In this document: in pieces, positions 33,678 through 45,600 of the stretch | How positions within the stretch are numbered: position 1 is the stretch's first letter | Layout: each line of letters starts with the position of its first letter | Source of the DNA: Cenococcum geophilum 1.58 | Lineage: Eukaryota > Ascomycota > Dothideomycetes > Gloniales > Gloniaceae | Assembly: GCA_001692895.1 (NCBI GenBank) | Contig: KV748188.1 | Location: 2,294,001-2,358,000, forward strand | Direction of reading: 5' to 3' | DNA: 64,000 nt | Position numbers and translations under genes: made by a program | Notes under the pieces: generated by a model | What the model was told of the DNA's origin: nothing | Databases searched by the model: none | Seen by the model: only the letters and a program-made list of their open reading frames with translations

Positions 33678-34118
33678 CTAATTAGTAAGCGCGCACAGAT
33701 TAGCAATTACTTAATACCTCCCCCCAAGCGATACTTAACAGCGACCACCTATTTAGACTCCTAGTATAACCTACTAGAAGGTTGGAAGTTGGGGATTACG
33801 GACTTATCTCCAACTCTATATACTTATTTAAGTCTTAGTACGGTTTACCAGAAGTATAATAGACGCGAATATAGACCTATATAGAACCCCTACCCTTAAA
33901 CCTTAAACCCCTATTCCTACTATACCTCCCCCAACCTCTTTTTAGACCCCTTACGGAGACCTCTTACCCTTCTACGAACCGTTATAGACCTATTAATTAC
34001 CTTTACGGACTGTTATAAAACCTCTTACCCTTCTACAAACTATTACGGACATTAACCGCCTTTACGGACCACTATAAGACCTCTTCCACCTACTATATAC
34101 TATACACCACTATATAGT

Positions 34119-37100
34119 ATGGCAGACCTAAGGAAGCAAGTTAATAAAGGCCAGGAAAAGTAGAGGTAAGAAGTTAACCTTACATCCATACCTGACGTTA
34201 ATAACTATATTAAATTTAAAGTTCTTAAATATAAATATTTTAAGCTTATAAATGTTAACCTATAGGAGTAATACTAGGAAGACTTTACGGACTTTATAGA
34301 AGCTATCTTTAAAGCATACAACCCTACTACTATCCGTAACCTACGGACCCTCTTACGTAACTAAGGTGTATAGATTAAAAGGAATAAACGAGTTACTATT
34401 ATATAGTCCTTATATAACATAATATACGAGAAGGACTAAACGGAATAAACTAAAAAGGAAATCCTAGACCAGTTCTAAGAAACTAAGGAACTCTTTACTT
34501 CTTCCAAACTTAATATAACCGCTAGCCTTATACCTAACCCACTTAACCAAATTTATCCTACAAACCCAAGTAGTCTTAGAATTAATCTTACTGGCTAAAG
34601 TATACCTAGTACTCAAGTTACGGACCGTAATACCCCCGCAACCTAAATTACGGACTATAATACCCCCATAAACTAAAATACGGACTAAACCCCTTTTGTT
34701 ATTTAAGTTACAGATCTATAAGCTATATATCCGCAAACTATATATCCGCAAGCTATATATCCGTAAGTCACAGATCCGCAATCTACTTAAGTAAAGACCT
34801 ATAGTAAGGAGCTAGCAAACCTAGCTAAGCTCTATACCGACAAATCTAAGTATAGTAGTAAAAACAACAACTTTAACTTTAAACTAACTATCTTTACAGA
34901 CCTCTGCTAGAAGGCTAATATTCCTAAATAGGAATTTAGCCAAGCCTACTCTACCATACTGCGCGGCCTAGCACTCAACTACTACTACACTAACCTTAAG
35001 AGTAACCCCCTTAGTGTTCCCTTTAATAAGCTATATAAAGCTACCCGTAACTACTTTAAAGGACCGGAATATAAGCGTAATATTCTTACCTAATAGAATG
35101 CGACCAAGCTACGGACCGTAATTAACAAAAACACTAAAAAATCGACTATAGAGTGCCTGCAAATTCTTATTAAAGACCTCCGGTACCTATAGTACGGCCT
35201 TAACGCTAAGCTTTAAACAGACGACTTCCTGCATAATAAACTTATTACGGCCTACTAGGAAGTAAAGCCCTGTAAATACACCTACTATAAGCCTATAGAT
35301 ACCTTAGCTAGCCTTATTAATAATCTACGCTCCTCTATTATAACGTATAAAGTCTTAAACCCACTAGGCAGCACTTAAGCCTTTATTATAAATATTTAAT
35401 ATTCGCAAACAGACTTAAACGTCTACTTTACGGACCGCCGCTACTGCTAGCAGTACCCGTACCGACTAAGTCTAACCTATAACCCCCACAGCAACCCCTA
35501 TATAAAAACATACCCCCATAAACAAACTAGCCAGAAGTACTTTGTGTATGGTAAGGAAGGATATTAGTCTATAAGGTATATCTAGGAAGAGCGTAATAAG
35601 TCTAGAAAGAGACTTAATAGCCGTATTAACCAGTTTATTTTGGAATACAAAGAAGAGAAAGTAGAAGAGCCCCCTAATAAGTCAATAGAAGCCCTTATAA
35701 TTAACTTTAACTTAAACGCTTAGAAATAAGAGACCTTAAAAATATTCCTAACTACTTTCGGACCTTTTACGGATAGCTAAGCCTTTAATATTACAACCGT
35801 ATTAGCCGACCGTTCCTTTATACACTTAGTTATACCTAAAAACTATTTTATAAGCACCCCCGTTACGGACGTTATAGATTATAAGTAGGACCTATTTACA
35901 TATATCACTACAGAACGCTATACCCCTAAGGAATTCTACGGTATTATAATTAACATAGGTGCCTCTAAAAAGTCTACCGCAGGCTACGGATAATACCTCG
36001 CATATAGGACCACCACAAATAACAATACGGATATTGATATTACGTAAACTAGGGCCGTAAACATCTAATTCGGCATCGGCTTAACCGCATTAATTAGATT
36101 AGTTAAAGTTAAGACTCTAATTAGCCTAGTTAACTTCCACGTAGTAAAAGCGGACACCCCCTTTCTACTCTGTCTTGTAGATATGGATAGGTTATAGGTA
36201 TACTATAACAATGTTACAGACACCCTAATTGGCCCCGTAACTACCCTAGGAAGTAAGTATATTACCTTACCAATTATATAACGATTTAGACACCCGTTCC
36301 TTATATAGGGAGAGACTTTATAGACCTATATTTAGGAATCTTTTAACTATAACCCGTGCTACCTTACCAGTACTAAGATCTACCGCCTACACTGCCGCTT
36401 TGGCTACCTGTTAGCCGAAAAGCTATATAGAGTCCTTAAACGCTCTAAACACGACGACGTCGATAGGAAGGCAATCGACCACCTAACTAAATACTGCTCT
36501 TTTTGCTAGAAATACAGACGTTCCCTAAGCCAATTTAAGTTCACCCTTTATGAGGACCTTAACTTCAACCACTTAGTATATATGGACATTATATATATTA
36601 ACGGCAGTCCAGTATTATATATAATTGACGAGGCAACCCACTATTAAGCCGCCCGTTAGTTGCAAAATATATCTATAAAATATACTTAGAACATTTTACG
36701 GACCTACTAGATTAATATATACCTTAGACCTTCTAAGTATATTACCCACAACGCTAGTAGGAACTTCATTAGCAAGAAATTCCAGTAGTATGCTACGGCT
36801 ATAGCTATATTAACAAAAGCCGTTCTAGTTAAGGCGTACTGGTCTATTAGGCTTATTAAGTAAGCTTACCTAGCCTTACGGAGAGCTTACCAGATTATTA
36901 CGGACGAATGTAAGGATATTTAAAAAAAAACTAGCTCTACAGATGGCCGTAAAAGCTATTAATAACACCGCTGGCCCTAACGGACTAGTACCTACCCTCT
37001 TAGTTTACGGAGCTTACCTAAGGATAAGCAACCTAGGCCCTCCTGCCCCATCTATTACGGAACGAGCAGCTATAATATGGAAGGCAATGGCCAAAATAGT

Positions 37101-39130
37101 TAAATTACAGGCCAAACAAACTATTAATAACGCCCTATACTACCGCAACGGACCTAATACGGCCTTAGTATATAACCTCCCGCTTAACTCTAAAGTCCTT
37201 ATATAGCGTAAAAGCGGCAGCTAGAATAGACCCTATTATCTACTAGCCGTAGAAAACGAGACGTGCTGCGTATAGCTTCTTAGCAGGCTAACTAGCTTCA
37301 GAAGCACGTTCGTAAAACCCTACTTTTGGCCTAAAACCACCTATAACATTAAGCCAGACGAACTAAAAGCAACCGCCAAACTAGATAAACTAGAAGCGAC
37401 TACCAAATTAAATAAACTGGAAGCACCCTTACCTACCCTAGAAATCCCCTAAAAACCCACTAAACCTACTAAACCTACTGTAAAGCGTAGTTGAGGACGC
37501 CCCCGAAAGCACCCTATAACTAAGAACCCCGTAATAAAGAATTACCTAACCTCCGCAGGAATATCCGTAAGGCAATCTTTACTTACGGATATATTAGTTC
37601 TAGTATAGAAAACCCCATTTACGGACTTATAACGTAAAGAGATTAACGGACTACTTAAAAAGGGTATCTTTGCGGTTATAATGGAGAGAGACGTTCCGCA
37701 AGGCGTCCGTATATTTAACTTACGCTTTATTAATAAAATTAAGCACCCTAATACTAATAAAGCTTTTAAAAAGTTAAGGCTTATTATATAAGCCTATAAT
37801 GACTAAGGAAAGGACTTAGTCCTTACGCAATTGCCTACAATTTAATAAGTCAGTTAACGTATTATACTTACACTTACGCCCAGACTACAGCAAAGTAAAC
37901 CCGTAGCACTTTACCTACGGGACATCTCGCAAGCCTATGTGCAGTCTAATACCTACCTAAGTAGGGATATCTTTATACGGCCACCCCCTAAGCTTAACCT
38001 ATAACTAGGAACAATCCTATAGGTTATAAAACCTCTATATAGAGTACCAGAAGCTAGAAACCATTAGTTTAAGATATACTATTAGTATTACGTTAGTAAA
38101 CTTAAAATAAAATAGTTAACCTACGACCCCTGCCTCCTATACAGCCTATTAAACGGCCTTAGTATTGTTAGACTCTAAATAAATAATACCCTATTCCTAG
38201 CAGACTAGACCTTTACGGACGCTAAAGAAACTAAACTATAAAAGGCTAAGTTCTTGGTAAAGCCGTAAGAGTAGTTAACTAAGTAGAATCTAATTAAGTT
38301 TAATAGAGGCCTAATTACATAAAAGGGTAAACTAATTAAGCTAACTCAGGAACGCTAGGCTTAAAACCTAAAGCCTATTATAGTAAAGCCTATAGACCTT
38401 ACTAGCTCCTATAGAGAGACTTATAAGACCGTAAATACAAAGGACTAATACGTTATATAGCGTGTAAAAGGCGCCTATATTACTACAGTCTGCCAACCCA
38501 AATCTACCTATAATTTGTTCTTTACGGCCTAGGTAGTAGATCCGCAAGAAGAAAATATTAAGCAGCTTAATAAGCGTATTTAGTGGCAAATTAACAATGC
38601 AGTAAGGGGACTTACTTTTATACCACTAGACCTAAGTTCCCTTAGCTTACTAGCATTTATAAACGCCTCCTTTACTAATAACAGGGACCTATTATCGCAA
38701 ATCGGCTTTATAATTATACTTACGGACTATAATTAGGACGTAAATATACTATACTAGTCTTTAATTAAGTGCAAATAAGTAACCCGCAGTGTACTAGCTT
38801 CTAAACTATATATATTAGCTTATAGCTTTAATATAGCAGCCGTAATCAAATTAACGGTCCAGAAGATTCTATAACTAGAGTAGTTACCCCTAGTTTTATA
38901 TACCAATTTAAAGTCCCTGTATAACTGCTTAGTTAAACTAGGTACGACATAAAAGAAGAGGCTTATGGTCAACCTTATATACTTACGTTAGGCCTATAAA
39001 CAACGTAAAATTACAGAGGTTAAATAAATTAGCGGCGGAAATAACCTAGTAGACGCTATAACTAAGGCAAAGCCGTGTTAAGCCCTTAAAACCCTAATTG
39101 ACATAAATAAGCTTAACCTAGAAGTTATAA
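34119..39130 (+). pseudogene. Copia C1 gag-pol: gag zinc knuckle, integrase, RT, RNase H
   Basis: Opens at ATG 34119 (MADLRKQV...). A degraded zinc knuckle at about 35540 reads YFVYGKEGY (Cys to Tyr). The integrase zinc region and core lie at about 36380-36950 (HCRFGYLLAEKLYRVLKRSK, then YMDIIYINGSPVLYIIDEAT). The open stretch 36943-37206 (AVKAINNTAGPNGLVPTLLV) is the family's integrase C-terminal part. RT follows from about 37640 (GIFAVIMERDVPQGVRIFNL, then RFINKIKHPNTNKAFKK) with LYLRDISQAYVQSNTYLSRD at about 37905 and NNTLFLAD at about 38185 (normally DDTLxLAD). RNase H-like sequence runs at about 38650-39000 (FINASFTNNRDLLSQIGFII). Many TAG stops. Confidence 0.85.
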
Positions 39131-39167
39131 AATGGGTAGAATAAGACTAACGGAGCATCTACGGTAC

Positions 39168-39359
39168 GTCTACGACCCGTTAGAAGGCCGTACGGCTTAT
39201 ACGGCCTATTATTCTACCACGGTAGTCGAATTGACTAATTACGATTTTCCATCCCCGGGATGGAAAATCACCATTGGCTCGCTTAGCACTAGCGCCTTAG
39301 CGGCCCCCAAGATCTAACTTACGGCTCGTCTACGGCCCGTTAGAAGGCCGTACGGTTCA
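39168..39359. repeat. 160-bp spaced direct repeat bracketing a perfect palindrome in the 3' part of Copia C1
   Basis: CGTCTACGACCCGTTAGAAG (39168) recurs as CGTCTACGGCCCGTTAGAAG (39328), each followed by GCCGTACGG. Between them, 39243-39269 is a 13-bp-arm palindrome (GATTTTCCATCCC, C, GGGATGGAAAATC). This stretch is GC-richer and less mutated than its surroundings. Confidence 0.7.
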
Positions 39360-39529
39360 TTTTGCGGACCGTAAGCAGGACTTACGGCTAGCTTAGAGTA
39401 CCGTTTAGAAGGCAGGCTAGACGGCACCTCGGGGAGGATTTCCTATATATATTCTTACGTCTTTTATAGTTCTATTAAGGCAATTACGGAGGCTATACGT
39501 AAGTGGTTCCATTTTCCAAGTACCGCTAG

Positions 39530-39798
39530 TATATAATTATAGCACCTGTTATACCAACTATATGCTTACGCGTTCGATACACCAAGTACATATTTACGCG
39601 TTTGGTATACCCACTTGCTTACACGTCTGGTGCACTCCTAAAACACTAGCTAGTTAGGGGGGGAGTGCGTTAATATATAGACCACGTAGCCTACCTTAAT
39701 AGAATTGATAGTCACCATTATCTAAAAGAGTATACGATACTATACGTATTTCGTGCCCCTGGATCTGACTTACTCGTGCTATTAAATTAGTACGAATA
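39530..39798 (+). repeat. 3' LTR of Copia C1 (269 bp)
   Basis: Full match to 33409-33677 with transition differences only as far as I can see (TGTATAATTACAGC versus TATATAATTATAGC). Confidence 0.9.
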
Positions 39799-40536
39799 AC
39801 TACCTAAAGCTTATATAAGCTAAGATACGTACTACCTAAGATTGCGATATTATTTAAGACCTATAAGCTTATAAGGCGCTCGCTAATAATATATATTAAG
39901 AAACTAAAGATAACCTCCGCGTATCTAAACGTGACGTTTAATAGTTAAAAAAGAATAAGATTATACTAATTGCTATAATTACTAAAAAAAAAAGGCATAA
40001 TTAAATACCTATAATCTTAGTTTAATAAGCATATTTATAATAACGCTAGATACCTCTTTACTATATATAACGCTACTTAAGTCTTTATACCCCTAGTAAC
40101 TTTACCTACTTAATACTTAACGGAGGGTTAGTGCTAAGTAGCTTTACCTAATAGGAACCCCTACTAAAGCAGCGATAATAAAAGCCATAATAATTGGACC
40201 TAAATTACTACTATAGGGTTTAATGTACGTTACCCTAATCCTTTAGTTTTTTAGGGAGACCGTAAGGAATACAGCCACTAAAAGATATAAATCCGCAAAA
40301 AACCAATTTAAAGCGCCTACCTTTTTCCTATAGAAGATACTAAGATTGGCTATATTATTAGGCGAATAAAGGGTATACTATTTAATAGACTCTTCGCCTA
40401 ATAGGAGACTAGTAGCCCCTAGAAATAGTAGTCTTACTAAAAAGTCCTTAACAATCTTAACCTAATATACTGTAACTATAACCTACTAGCCACTAACTAA
40501 GCTAAACTACGTGCCCTAAAGATAAGCCTTACTAAA

Positions 40537-40841
40537 TATAAGGGCGCGGAGAGACTTCGGGGAAGATTTAAAGGAATAATATAAATTCTATCTAAATCTA
40601 AGGGTATATAGCTCTCGCTAAGAACAAGACGTTGCGTAAAGAAGAGAAAGGAATAATAAGAGAATTATATAATTAAATAGTTAGGGGCTTGGTGGTCAAT
40701 GCGTGCGTATATACGCACGCGGTCTTTAACGGACTTTAGTAGAATTTAATTAATCTAGCAGAATTTGGTTAAAGCGTTAGAATTTATCTATTAAGTATTT
40801 TACTAAGATATTCCTACTATAACTGGGCTAGTCCCGTTACA
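40537..40841 (+). mobile_element. Solo LTR of another retrotransposon family (305 bp)
   Basis: Starts TATAAGGGCGCGGAG (TG changed to TA) and ends CCCGTTACA, flanked by CTAAA on both sides (40532-40536 and 40842-40846). The second G2 copy has the empty site, CTACTAAATTATTT, at about 43757. It contains a perfect 20-bp palindrome, GCGTGCGTATATACGCACGC (40701-40720). No internal coding part remains, as expected after LTR-LTR recombination. Confidence 0.85.
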
Positions 40842-42443
40842 CTAAATTATTTAATAAGTTTTATATTAAATTCTAGAAATACACTAAAGCCTTTACCTAA
40901 GACGATACTAAAGACTAAGAGGATCTCCTTAAAAAAGTTACTTATCGCCTTAGTTACGTAGCCGCTAGCTATAACTATAACAATATTTATAAAAATAGTA
41001 GCAGCCCTATAGAAGATTAAATAACGGCTAGATTGAATTGCTACTATTAACCTTTACTTAAAGACCTCTTTATAGAAGCCCTTTAGGCCTACTAAACCTA
41101 CATATCCCTTAGTACGTTAGGGTCCGTAGACGAAGTGGCCTATACGCGAACACCAGAATTAAAAGTATGCATATAGTTACGGAGCCTTAATCTTACTAAT
41201 TCTATTAGTTAGCTCTTATCAATAACCTATAGACCTAAATTAACGTGTTAAGGGATACTAAGCTACTAATGCCTACTACCTTAAGTACCACTAGAGCCAA
41301 TATTAACCTTTCTGTAAAAACTCCTAGATAGAGAGTATAAGCTACTCTAGAAACTAGGACGCTGCTATAAATGCCATTAAAAAGGCTATTATTATAATAA
41401 CCTAAACTACCTAATAGCTAGGTTTAGTACCTACTGCCTAATACCTAACTCAATACCCTAAACACTAAATACGTTGCTATATACTACTACCGTATAAGAT
41501 AAAAACGTAGTAATAGTAGTAGAATTGGATATAGAAGTAGAAAACGCTAAGTCGTAGCCCTAAGTTATAGGTTAGGACGCCTTAATAATAGAGGGATCTA
41601 TATATTGGCCTACTTAATAAATAACTTAGTAAAAATAAACGGATAAAAATAGATAGTTTTACCTATAATAGGAACTACTGCTAAAAAACAATATAAAAGC
41701 CATTCTATAATTAACTGTAAAGCTATTAACTAATTTATAAATACCTAACTTATATATACTTATAACCTACTTACCTTACCCCCTATTAAAGCCTGCGCCC
41801 TATAACTCGCTAATAGTAGTTATACTATATAGAAGATTACCTATATAGTATAACTTTACTTAGATATAAATGGGCACTAGAAAGAGCTTTAGGCTTATAT
41901 TATACCACTTACTAACTACCCTATTATCCTTAGAATAAGCTAGCTTAAATAATATAACCCCGCTATTAACTAGGAAAAGAAAGAAATAACTTTTAACTCT
42001 AAATATTATAGAGAGACTTGCCTAAGATATGGCCTAGCCACCTTTATTTACTTACTAGAATATTAACCTAAGAAACCCCTTATTACCCTACCTGTAACTA
42101 ACTACTACTATATAAGTACTATAGCCCTTTACTATATAGTATATAGAAAAGGCTAGACCGTTACTATAGCTTTCTAATTATAATTATATAAGCTTAATAA
42201 AGAATAAAACTACGTCCTTTATAGTAATAGGATAGATATAGTTAACCTTTTAAAAGATAACGCCCCTATAGAACTCCACGGACTTTTACCTTTAAACTTT
42301 AAGAAGTTTATAAAACTTAAAAAGGACTTACTAATAAAGAACTTCGTAAGCTCCTCCTTAAGAGGTACTATAACTTTATTAATATATACTTATAAAAGGG
42401 CGTAGATATACCCCCCCTATATTAACCTAATAATTATACTATT

Positions 42444-42636
42444 TATTACGGAACCCTACCGTAAGGGCCTTTATAGGAGAGCCCCGTGCTCTCGCGTATA
42501 CCTCGCGTATAGCTTATATCAGCTACGCGTAGGTATATTACCTCCTTACGCCCTTAACCCTTACGATTGATCGCGTAACGTCTTATAGACTCCTTAAATA
42601 TATACGCTCTATAGCCACTACCCTCGTTCTATAACA
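42444..42636 (+). repeat. G2 LTR copy 2 (193 bp), internal
   Basis: Starts TATTACGG (TGTCACGG after RIP) and ends CTATAACA. It is preceded by coding-like G2 sequence, not by a polypurine tract, so it acts as a 5' LTR. Confidence 0.88.
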
Positions 42637-45600
42637 TTACGTTGCGCCTTTTTACTACTAACGCTTAGCCTATAACTAATTCTACGCCTTTATAATACTA
42701 TAGGCGCTGCTAAAAGTAGCGTATCTATAAATTACCTCACTTTATACTTTTAAGGAACCTATAATAGTAAAATAATATTTCTTATTAGCTACTATATTAA
42801 ACCTAAAGAATAATCCAATACCTATACTTAACCTATAACGCCAATTAATCTTAAGAGAATTTAATTTATTAGCTCTAACCCCTAAGAAAATAGATACCAA
42901 TAATATCTTATCTTTTATTAACTATATAACTACGGATAAGTAAATAGAAGGGTTACTACCTATTAAAATTAAAAAATAAAACGCTAAGATATTTATAAAA
43001 ATAGTAATATAAGACCCTAATAAATACTACTACCTTCTATAGAACTACTACCTAAAGCTTATATAAGCTAAGATGCGTACTACCTAAGATCGCGATATTA
43101 TCTAAGACCTATAAGCTTATAAGGCGCTCGCTAATAATACACGTTAAGAAACTAAAGACGACCTCTATATATCTAAACGTAATATTTAATAGTTAAAGAA
43201 AAATAAGATTATACTAATTGCTACAGTTACTAAAAAAGAAGGTATAATTAAATACTTATAATCTTAGCTTAACGAATATATTTATAATAACGCTAAATAC
43301 CTCTTTACTATATATAACGCTACCTAAGTCTTTACGCCCCTAGTAACTTTACCTACTTAACACTTAATAGAGAGTTAGCGCTAAGCAGCTTTACCTAATA
43401 GAAACCCCTATTAAAGCAGTAATAATAAAAGCTATAATAATTGGACCTAAACTGCTACTATAAAATCTAATGTATACTACCTTAATCCCTTAGTTTTTTA
43501 ATAAGACCGCAAGGAATATAGCTACTAAAAGATATAAATCCGTAAGAAACTAACTTAGAGTGCCTGCCTTTTTCCTACGGAAGATACTAAGATTGGCTAT
43601 ATTATTAGGCGAATAAAGGGTATACTATTTAATAGACTCTTCGCCTAATAGAAGACTAATAGCCCCTAAAAATAGTAGTTTTACTAAGAAGTCCTTAATA
43701 ATCTTAACCTACTAGCTGCTAACTAAGCTAAACTACGTGCCCTAAAGATAAGCCCTACTAAATTATTTAACGAGTTCTATATTAAATTCTAGAAATATAC
43801 TAGAGCCCTTACCTAAGATAATATTAAGGACTGGAAAAATCTCCTTAAAAAAGTTACTTATCGCCTTAGTTATGCAGCCGCTAGCTATAACTATAATAAT
43901 ATTTATAAGATAGTAGCAGCCTTATAAAAGATTAAACGATAACTAAATTAGATTGCTACTATTAACCCTTACTTAAAGACCTCTCTATAGAAGCCCTTTA
44001 GGCCTACTAAACCTATATATACTAAGCTACTAACGCCTACTACCTTAAGTACTACTAGAGCTAATATTAATCTCTCTATACTAACCTTTCCGTAAAAACT
44101 TTTAGATAGAGAGCGCGAGCTACTCCGGAAATTAGGATACTACTATAGATACCGTTAAAAAGGCTATTATTATAATAACCTAAACTGCCTAATAGCTAGG
44201 TTTAGTACTTACCGCTTAATACCTAACCTAATACCCTAAATACTAAATACGTTGCTATATACCACTACCGTATAAGATAAAAACGTAGTAATAGTAGTAG
44301 AATTAGATATAAAAGCGGAAAACGCTAAGTTCTAGCCCTAAGTCGCGGGTTAGGACGCCCTAATAATAGAGGGATCTATATATTGGCCTACTTAATAAAT
44401 AGCTTAGTAAAAATAAATGGACGGAAATAGATAGTTTTACTTATAATAGAAACTACTACCATAAAATAATATAAAAGCCGTTCTATAATTAACTGCGGAG
44501 CTACTAACTAATTTATAGATATCTAACTTATGCGTACTTATAACCTACCTACCTTACCCCTTACTAAAGCCCGCGCCCTATAACTTGCTAATAGTAGTTA
44601 TACCATATAAAAGATTACCTATATAGTATAACTTTACTTAGATATAAACGGGCACCAAGAAGAGCTTTAGGCTTATATTACACTACTTACTAACTACCCT
44701 ATTATTCTTAAAATAAGCTAGCTTAAATAACACAACCCCGCTATTAACTAAGAAAAGAAAGAAGTAACCTTTAACTCTAAATACTATAGAGAGACTTACC
44801 TAGGATATAGCCTAGCCGCCTCTATTTACTCACCAGGATATTAACCTAAGAAACCCCTTATTACCCTACCTATAACTAACTATTACTATATAAGTGCCGC
44901 GGCCTTCTACTATATAGCACGTAGAAAAGGCTAAACCGTTACTACAGCTTTTTAATTATAACTATATAAGCTTAATAAAGAATAGGATTACGTCCTCTAT
45001 AGTAATAGAATAGACATAGTTAACCTTCTAAAAGATAACGCCCCTATAAAACTCCACGGACTTTTACCTTTAGACTTTAAGAAGTTTATAAAACTTAAAA
45101 AAGGACTTACTAACGAAGAACTCCGCAAGCTCCTCCTTAAAAGGTACTACGACTTTATTAATATATATTTATAAAAGGGCGCAGATATACTCCCCCTACA
45201 TTAACCTAATAACTATACTATTAATATTAAATAAGGAAAAACGCTACCTTATAAGAGACCCTACCTAGTATTAAAAAATAAACTTTTAGTTATAAGAAAG
45301 TATATTAACAAGCACCTTAATAAAGCGTTTATTTATCCTAGTATATTACTAATAGCCGCCTTTATCCTTCTTACTAAAAAGCTAAAAGGAGGTATTTAAT
45401 TCTATATTAACCATAGAGGACTTAACGCTATTATAATTAAAAATTAATACCCAGTACTACTTATACGGGAGACCTTTAAGCGGCTTAGCTAAGCTAAAAT
45501 CTATACTAAGCTTAATATTATCGCCGCCTTTAACTATCTCTAAATACGGGAAGGTAATAGATAGAAAACCGCATTTGTATTACGCTTTAGCTAATTTAAA

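Larger units (their letters stand above)
33409..39798 (+). mobile_element. Full-length Ty1/Copia LTR retrotransposon (C1), RIP-damaged, 6.4 kb
   Basis: 269-bp LTRs at 33409-33677 and 39530-39798, with a 5-bp duplication ACTAC (33404-33408 and 39799-39803). The empty site is present in the second G2 copy at about 43050, where GAACTACTACCTAAAGC runs on without a break. Internal order is gag-IN-RT-RNaseH, the Copia order. Confidence 0.92.
32988..42443 (+). pseudogene. First copy of the G2 5' half (leader and gag to pre-RT), split by Copia and a solo LTR
   Basis: Segments 32988-33408 and 39799-42443 align in order with 42637-45210 of the second copy. The sequence stops matching at ACTATT (42443), where the middle LTR begins. 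The last readable coding block corresponds to the region just before reverse transcriptase (ENFVSSSLRGTITLL-like here, a better preserved ELRKLLLKRYYDFINIYL in copy 2). Compared with copy 2 it also keeps about 170 bp near 41100-41270 that copy 2 lacks. Stops throughout. Confidence 0.7.

Noticed and set aside
39132..39317. 61-codon frame as a separate gene in Copia C1
   Set aside because: It lies inside the element between direct repeats, has no domain, and is open mainly because this patch has little RIP.
42444..42636. Middle G2 LTR as the 3' LTR of the first element
   Set aside because: No polypurine tract before it, coding-like sequence runs right up to it, and the outer CTTAG pair joins LTR copies 1 and 3.
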